A stretch of DNA of 64,000 nucleotides from Loktanella sp. M215. Lineage in GTDB: Bacteria; Pseudomonadota; Alphaproteobacteria; Rhodobacterales; Rhodobacteraceae. The DNA lies in contig NZ_WMEA01000004.1 in assembly GCF_021735925.1 (NCBI RefSeq), forward strand, positions 372,001 through 436,000, read 5' to 3'. The notes under the pieces were generated by a model. That model saw nothing but the letters and a program-made list of their open reading frames with translations. It was not told the DNA's origin and ran no database searches. Positions 58,382 through 64,000 of this stretch are shown one piece after another; the first letter of the stretch is position 1, and each line of letters begins with the position of its first letter. The translations under genes were made by a program, and so were the position numbers.

Positions 58382-59671
58382 ATGTGGAAAGCGCTTTTGG
58401 ACAGAGCCTTGCGCAGACTAATTGTCACGGGATCGCTCGGGATTACATGGCCCGACAAAACGACGACTGTCTATGGCAAGACCAACAAGATTACGCCCGA
58501 TCCCGTCATACAGGCGAGGATACACGATCCCGATCTCCCGCGGCGGCTTATCTTCAGCCCCGACAAGGCCCTTGGCGATGCTTATACTGACGGGCACCTC
58601 ACCTTGAAAAATGACGATTTGGACGGATTGCTGGCGCTTCTTTTACGCAATCGCCAACTGGGTCACACCACTCTGCTCATGGATGCCGTGCGAAGGATTT
58701 CGAATCCATTGCAGCATACCCTGGCCCGTAACCCATTGCGAAAATCGCGTGAGAACGCTGCGCATCATTATAATCTGTCGTCCAAGCTTTACGATTTGTT
58801 TCTCGACAGTGATCGCCAATACTCTTGCGCTTATTTTTCAGATCCAGAGATGAGTCTGGATGCCGCGCAGGAGGCCAAGAAACATCATATTGCCCGCAAA
58901 CTCTGCATTCGGCCCGGGGATCGCATTCTCGATATTGGCTGTGGCTGGGGCGGCATGGCCCTGACGCTGGCCAAGGACTACGGTGTCAGGGTGGTCGGCA
59001 TCACCCTGTCCGATGAGCAGCACCGGATAGCTCTCGCACGGGTGGACGCCGCCGGACTGTCAGACCGGATCGAGATCCGTCTGCAGGATTATCGGGACGT
59101 CCAGGGACCTTATGAGCGCATTGTCTCAGTTGGCATGCTGGAGCATGTGGGCGCACCGCATTTCCAGGACTATTTCGCAAAGGTTCGCGATCTACTGACA
59201 TCGGACGGCGTGGCACTCATCCATACCATCGGAACGGCCACACCGCCGCGAGCCACGAGCGCCTGGATCCGGGCAAATATTTTTCCTGGCGGCTACCTTC
59301 CTGCGATGTCGGAAATCCAGCGTGCCGTCGAGGGCAACCGGCTATGCACCACGGATGTCGAAGTCCTTCGTTTTCATTATGCATACACTCTTCATCACTG
59401 GCGCAAGCGGTTTGAAGCGCACACGAACGAGGTCCGCACTCTGTACGACGACCGGTTTGTGCGGATGTGGCGGTACTATCTGACGGCCTCCGAACGCTCT
59501 TTCATCGATGAGCGTTTGGTGGTTTTCCAATTCCAACTGGCATCCGACAAAAAGAACGTCCCTTTAACACGGGACTATCTTTATTCTGATACCCAAGAAC
59601 GTGAGGTGGCAGAAAGACTGTACCCGGGTAGATTTCATGTGCAGGGGGAAAGGCAACTCGAATCCGTCTGA
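58382..59671 (+). CDS. cfa: Cyclopropane-fatty-acyl-phospholipid synthase
   Basis: 429 residues. N-terminal lipid-binding domain (DKALGDAYTDGHLTLKNDDL), then a SAM-dependent methyltransferase: RQYSCAYFSDPEMSLDAAQE, SAM motif ILDIGCGWGGMAL, VGITLSDEQHRIA, VSVGMLEHVGAPHFQDYF and the C-terminal HHWRKRFEAHT. It adds a methylene bridge to unsaturated phospholipid chains, which stiffens membranes under stress. Probably under the stress promoter set upstream, though its own promoter was not found. Confidence 0.93.
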   Translation: MWKALLDRALRRLIVTGSLGITWPDKTTTVYGKTNKITPDPVIQARIHDPDLPRRLIFSPDKALGDAYTDGHLTLKNDDLDGLLALLLRNRQLGHTTLLMDAVRRISNPLQHTLARNPLRKSRENAAHHYNLSSKLYDLFLDSDRQYSCAYFSDPEMSLDAAQEAKKHHIARKLCIRPGDRILDIGCGWGGMALTLAKDYGVRVVGITLSDEQHRIALARVDAAGLSDRIEIRLQDYRDVQGPYERIVSVGMLEHVGAPHFQDYFAKVRDLLTSDGVALIHTIGTATPPRATSAWIRANIFPGGYLPAMSEIQRAVEGNRLCTTDVEVLRFHYAYTLHHWRKRFEAHTNEVRTLYDDRFVRMWRYYLTASERSFIDERLVVFQFQLASDKKNVPLTRDYLYSDTQEREVAERLYPGRFHVQGERQLESV

Positions 59672-59804
59672 TATCTTCTTGTCAAGATTTTTCGCCGGTT
59701 CGGTGGCTTCCTTGTCAATTAAGACAACAAGACTGGTCTTTTAATTTGCATCCTCCCCCTGCCCCATCGTGTCAACCGTATCTATCCTGCAGCAGGGTTT
59801 AGCT

Positions 59805-59829
59805 GGAACCGTTACTACTCTCTCACGTT
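59805..59829 (+). promoter_or_regulatory. EcfG-type general stress promoter for DUF2231/sugar dehydrogenase operon
   Basis: GGAAC (59805-59809), 16 bases, CGTT (59826-59829): exact consensus, 35 nt before the start codon. Confidence 0.75.
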
Positions 59830-59864
59830 AATAATTCCTAACAGACTGGATTGGATAATTTGTT

Positions 59865-60320
59865 ATGAGTGACATACAACCAAAGTCCACAGCCGCCATT
59901 GCAGGCCATCCTGTTCACGGCATGCTGGTGGTTTTTCCCATTGTGTGCTTCATCCTCGCGCTCGTCACCGATCTTGCGTATTGGCAAACCAGTAACCTGA
60001 TGTGGCAGCAATTCAGCGCCTGGCTGCTTTTCGCTGGGTTGGTCTTCGGCGGGTTTGCAGCCCTTGCAGGAATTATAGATGTGGTCGCTAATCCGCAGAT
60101 ACGCGCGATCCCGCGGGTCTGGCCGCATGCGATTGGCAATATTGTCGTACTCCTCTTGGCCCTCTTGAACAGTCTGGTCCACGCAAGAGACGGCTGGACG
60201 GGCGTGGTGCCTTGGGGATTGACGTTGTCTGCACTGACCGTAGCACTCATGCTTGTCACAGCATGGCTGGGCGCGTCCCTCGTTCACAGATACGGCGTGG
60301 GAGTATCGCACCATGGTTGA
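59865..60320 (+). CDS. DUF2231 membrane protein
   Basis: 151 residues with the DUF2231 start AAIAGHPVHGMLVVFPIVCF and four membrane helices (SAWLLFAGLVFGGFAALAGI, IGNIVVLLLALLNSLVHARD, LTLSALTVALMLVTAWLGAS). The His residues could bind haem, as proposed for some relatives. Overlaps the next gene by 8 nt, so the two proteins probably act together at the membrane. Confidence 0.88.
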   Translation: MSDIQPKSTAAIAGHPVHGMLVVFPIVCFILALVTDLAYWQTSNLMWQQFSAWLLFAGLVFGGFAALAGIIDVVANPQIRAIPRVWPHAIGNIVVLLLALLNSLVHARDGWTGVVPWGLTLSALTVALMLVTAWLGASLVHRYGVGVSHHG

Positions 60321-61803
60321 CTACGAGCGCTCTTTTACCGCCCGGCTGCTCGCGGCGTGCCTTACGGCGTCCCTTGCTGTGCCGGCTCTCGCGGAAAGTG
60401 AAGATTTCGATGTGGCGAGGCAGATTGGTGCTGCTCCGGTTCTGCCCGCTCCCCAGCAGTCGTTGCTGCCCAGTACGAAGGTAGCTGAAGTCATCGGCTG
60501 GAACGGTGGACAGACACCAACGGTGCCCGAGGGCCTGACGATTACATCTTACGCCACTGATCTGGTGAACCCGCGTACCGTTCATACTCTTCCCAATGGC
60601 GATGTTCTGGTTGTGCAGGGCCAGAAGCCACCCGGAGAACCGAAGTCGCGGCCCAAGGATTACATCAGGGGTTGGATCATGGCGATGGCACATGGCTCTG
60701 GCGAGGATACATCCAAGAAGGACAGCAACCTGATTACCCTGTTGCAGGATACCAACCGGGACGGTGTTGTCGACAATCGGGTCGATCTGTTGACGGGGCT
60801 GAACGCGCCGTTCGGCGTCGCATGGATCGATGACACTCTTTACGTGGCAGCGACCGATGCGATTCTGTCCTATCCATTTCCCCTGGGTCAGACGCAGATC
60901 ACCGCAGCCCCGACTGTTCTGACTCTACTGCCGGGCGGGCCAATCGATCATCACTGGACCAAGGATCTCGCCCTCAGCCCGGATGGCACAAAGCTTTACG
61001 TCGGTATCGGATCGAATTCGAACATCGTGGAAAATGGCCTGGAAGCAGAGCGCGGACGCGCCGCCATTTGGGAGGTCGACCGCATGTCAGGCGCAAGTCG
61101 CCCTTATGCCACAGGTCTGCGGAACCCCAACGGCCTGACGTTTGAACAAGATACTGGGACACTTTGGGCCGTTATCAATGAACGAGACGAGTTGGGGCCG
61201 AACCTCGTGCCGGATTACATGACATCCGTCACCGATGGAGCGTTCTATGGCTGGCCCTGGAGCTATTACGGCAACCACGTTGATATGCGCGTGCATCCCC
61301 AGCGCCCGGATATGGTGGCCAAAGCCATCGCACCCGACTACGCTCTGTCCAGTCATGTGGCCCCCCTCGGTATGACCTTTACCATGAATTCCGCTATGCC
61401 TGAGACCTATGCCAATGGCGCATTCGTCGGCGAGCACGGCAGCTGGAACCGCGACAGCTTTCATGGATACAAAGTAGTTTATATTCCGTTTACGGACGGC
61501 GAGCCCTCAGGCAAGGCTGTCGATGTCGTTACGGGATTTCTAGATGGTGACGCGACTCGTGGTCGCCCCGTCGGTGTCGGACTCGACGGTACCGGAGCAT
61601 TGCTGATTGCGGACGATGTGGGCAATACTGTTTGGCGTGTGGCCGCCTCAGACGGAAGTGTGACACCACAGATCGTCGCGACCGACGGCGTTCAGGCGGC
61701 GACTGTGAAATCCGGTGTAGAACCGAACGCTTCACAAGTTCCCTCCACGAGCATTGCCGGTCCTTCATCTCCTGCTGGGACGACGGATGAAATCGCGCGC
61801 TAA
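60313..61803 (+). CDS. Sorbosone-dehydrogenase-like PQQ-type sugar dehydrogenase
   Basis: 496 residues from the ATG at 60313, inside the end of the DUF2231 gene. Signal peptide (LLAACLTASLAVPALAE), then a six-bladed beta-propeller of the soluble glucose/L-sorbosone dehydrogenase type: DLVNPRTVHTLPNGDVLVVQ, DTNRDGVVDN, LALSPDGTKLYVGIGSNSN, ATGLRNPNGLTFEQDTGTLW and GEHGSWNRDSFHGYKV. It probably oxidises a sugar or aldehyde in the periplasm with PQQ; the DUF2231 partner could take the electrons (inference). Confidence 0.9.
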   Translation: MVDYERSFTARLLAACLTASLAVPALAESEDFDVARQIGAAPVLPAPQQSLLPSTKVAEVIGWNGGQTPTVPEGLTITSYATDLVNPRTVHTLPNGDVLVVQGQKPPGEPKSRPKDYIRGWIMAMAHGSGEDTSKKDSNLITLLQDTNRDGVVDNRVDLLTGLNAPFGVAWIDDTLYVAATDAILSYPFPLGQTQITAAPTVLTLLPGGPIDHHWTKDLALSPDGTKLYVGIGSNSNIVENGLEAERGRAAIWEVDRMSGASRPYATGLRNPNGLTFEQDTGTLWAVINERDELGPNLVPDYMTSVTDGAFYGWPWSYYGNHVDMRVHPQRPDMVAKAIAPDYALSSHVAPLGMTFTMNSAMPETYANGAFVGEHGSWNRDSFHGYKVVYIPFTDGEPSGKAVDVVTGFLDGDATRGRPVGVGLDGTGALLIADDVGNTVWRVAASDGSVTPQIVATDGVQAATVKSGVEPNASQVPSTSIAGPSSPAGTTDEIAR

Positions 61804-62170
61804 ACCGGTGCTCGTCTCATGTTCTGCGGCTGCAATGCAACTTCGGGAAAAGTCATCCTTATCCTCATGTTCATTGGGTTAAGTTCCTTCAGAATGTGAA
61901 ACTGATTGCGATGCGACCATTCAGTCTACCACCACATTAAGAACAACGGGCAAGCCTTTAGTGAGCGTGGTTTTCCATACGAAAAAATGGCTCAGCGATG
62001 TCGCGAAAATCGTCGCTTTTAACAGCTTATCGGAGATTTCAACGAAAGCGTCCGACAAAATATCAATGATACCGGATTAAGAGCGCAAATAATGGAATAC
62101 AGATATCCTTGGATCCTGCAGGTCGCGTCGTGACGCCACCTGCATAGTCTACTTTTTGATCTGTTGACGA
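61804..62170. other. Intergenic region
   Basis: No gene or clear terminator seen between two converging genes. Confidence 0.6.
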
Positions 62171-62764
62171 TCAGTTTGTGGCGCTGCCGGTATTGGTGCA
62201 GATCGCCACAACGGCCATGACCGTGTCGGAGGACGTACTGTCCATGCTGCCACTCGTCACGTCGGTACTGGTTGTTGCGCCACCATCGGTCGACGTTGCG
62301 CTATCCGTCGCGGGAGCATTGGTGGAGGCAGTATTTTCGGTTGCCATACTGCCATCGCTCGACGCGGTCGCATCAGAGGTCCCGTCGGACGGCATCGTGC
62401 CATCCATTGTGGCAGTGCCATCAGAATTTGCGGTCGCATCGGATTGCGTGTCCGTCGTCGGTGCATCCGTCGCCATCGTGCCTGTCGAAGTGCTGTCAGT
62501 TGATGCAGCACCGCTGTCGGTTGCTCCGGAGGCAGCGGTGCCCGTCGTGCTACCGTCAGTGTCGCGGGTTGTACCCGCCCCCATGGCTCCCCCTCGCCCA
62601 GAGGTCGCCAGAGTCATCGCAGCCGCTTCCTGATCTACAGGTGCCAATGCCAGAAATTCCTCACAGGTCATCATCGCGCCGTTCGTATGGGCTGCAGCAA
62701 AAGCAGGTGCTGCAGCGGCGAGCATTGCAATCGCGCTGATGCCACTCAAAATTGTCAGTTTCAT
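62171..62764 (-). CDS. Secreted two-cysteine protein with Ser/Thr/Ala/Asp insert (copy B)
   Basis: 197 residues. Same signal peptide (MKLTILSGISAIAMLAAAAP), same start of the mature domain (MMTCEEFLALAPVDQEAAAM) and same end (MAVVAICTNTGSATN) as copy A at 15.7 kb. The inner low-complexity tract is diverged in sequence but equal in length, which suggests that tract length matters or that the copies are recent. Upstream promoter region is also conserved. Confidence 0.75.
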   Translation of the reverse strand: MKLTILSGISAIAMLAAAAPAFAAAHTNGAMMTCEEFLALAPVDQEAAAMTLATSGRGGAMGAGTTRDTDGSTTGTAASGATDSGAASTDSTSTGTMATDAPTTDTQSDATANSDGTATMDGTMPSDGTSDATASSDGSMATENTASTNAPATDSATSTDGGATTSTDVTSGSMDSTSSDTVMAVVAICTNTGSATN

Positions 62765-62818
62765 GTTCTAGTTCTCCTCACCAAAAGTGCGCAGGCCGAA
62801 CGCGAGCGCATGCGAGGC

Positions 62819-62843
62819 AACGCCGAAACAGCCTAAAAGTTGC
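62819..62843 (-). promoter_or_regulatory. EcfG-like promoter, one mismatch (copy B secreted protein)
   Basis: On the minus strand, GCAAC (62843-62839), 16 bases, CGTT (62822-62819), in the same position as in copy A. Confidence 0.5.
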
Positions 62844-62883
62844 CGCCGCTCCATTGATCGAGACTTGAATAGCTGGCTTAAAG

Positions 62884-63222
62884 CCTTCCTGTTTTAGAAT
62901 AGCAGGGAGATCCATGATTTCTGCCCGGCCTGCCCTCATGGAAACCAGGCCCGCTCCCTCAGTCTGCGCAGGGACCGGTTGATATGAACAGACGTCAGAC
63001 CCAATGCATCGGCGAGGTGAAACTGCGTCAACGGGCAGGCGTATCCCGTTCGATCCGCCATGCCCACGAATGTCAGCCGTGACCAGAGTTCCAGCAGGAA
63101 ATGAGCGAGGCGCTTGTCCGCGTCACGGCGGCCAAGCCTAACCAAGTGTTCGACAACCATCGCCTCGTCACGCGAGGCGGCCCACAGTATGGCCGTGGCC
63201 AGTCTGGGGGTTTCGGAGAAGG
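62884..63222 (-). pseudogene. Crp/Fnr regulator C-terminal fragment, cut by IS21 and frameshifted
   Basis: Reads ETPRLATAILWAASRDEAMV, then RLAHFLLELWSRL, LTQFHLADALGLTSVHINRS and LRRLRE; one deleted base near 62955 moves the rest (AGLVSMRAGRAEIMDLP) to another frame. The N-terminal sensor half is missing because an IS21 end lies at 63223. Different protein from the Crp/Fnr gene at 50.7 kb. Confidence 0.82.

Positions 63223-64000
<778 letters not shown>

Overview
The window looks like a chromosome or large replicon of a Roseobacter-group alphaproteobacterium (Rhodobacterales). Pointers are the moderately high GC content, HWE-family histidine kinases, the formate dehydrogenase cluster with its small Tat-leader protein, the DUF6522/TSUP pair, and an insertion-sequence fauna (IS66, IS21, IS256, IS110, IS630, IS5 types) usual for that group. 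No tRNA, rRNA or CRISPR array was found, and nothing identifies a plasmid replication system.

Layout. 0-4.6 kb: rpsU, then a leftward operon of a KaiC-like double ATPase, an HWE kinase and a single receiver. 4.8-9.6 kb: a nested scar in which an IS66 element (exact ends and 8-bp target duplication) sits on the start codon of a TSUP permease gene whose 3' end was already lost to a truncated IS5 copy; a DUF6522 gene and a flavohemoglobin-like tail lie alongside. 9.7-15.4 kb: haloacid dehalogenase, second HWE kinase, B12-binding regulator, AI-2E-type permease, GntR-like LacI regulator. 15.7-21.8 kb: a secreted two-cysteine protein with a Ser/Thr/Ala-rich insert, and the Tat-leader/fdoG/fdoH/fdoI operon followed by an overlapping 45-residue membrane ORF. 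21.9-26.8 kb: stress and envelope genes (DUF421, BrkB, PRC-barrel, coiled-coil anchor, hydrolase). 26.8-28.2 kb: AT-rich and without a convincing gene. 28.2-31.0 kb: a FeeM/autoinducer-synthase-like N-acyltransferase coupled to an ICMT-type methyltransferase, with a membrane histidine kinase upstream.

31-35.2 kb: IS630 remnant, an intact IS21 element and an IS110 remnant. 35.3-42.9 kb: glutathione transferase, a periplasmic molybdoenzyme plus cytochrome b pair, a repeat-bearing secreted protein, an esterase gene split by an amber codon, a second dehalogenase, and an amino-acid ABC binding protein whose permease is cut by a decayed IS21. 42.9-43.9 kb: an MgtC gene between two 60-bp inverted repeats. 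43.9-50.2 kb: SRPBCC/ADH/SDR/SDR operon, then a CYP152-type P450 gene interrupted by an IS256 element. 50.7-53.8 kb: Crp/Fnr regulator, a receiver lacking its phospho-acceptor Asp, two small ORFs and a BON protein. 53.9-61.8 kb: acetate kinase-phosphoketolase operon, DUF3008, PRC-barrel, cyclopropane-fatty-acid synthase, DUF2231 and a sorbosone-dehydrogenase-like enzyme. 62-64 kb: a second copy of the Ser/Thr/Ala-rich secreted protein, a broken Crp gene and the end of another IS21.

Two themes tie the genes together. First, several stress-type genes carry GGAAC-N16/17-CGTT promoters, the signature of the alphaproteobacterial general stress sigma factor EcfG; the HWE kinases belong to the kinase class that can feed that system. 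Second, the N-acyltransferase/methyltransferase pair has the two activities needed to make N-acyl amino acid methyl esters, a lipid class reported from Roseovarius; this is the best candidate here for a poorly described system.
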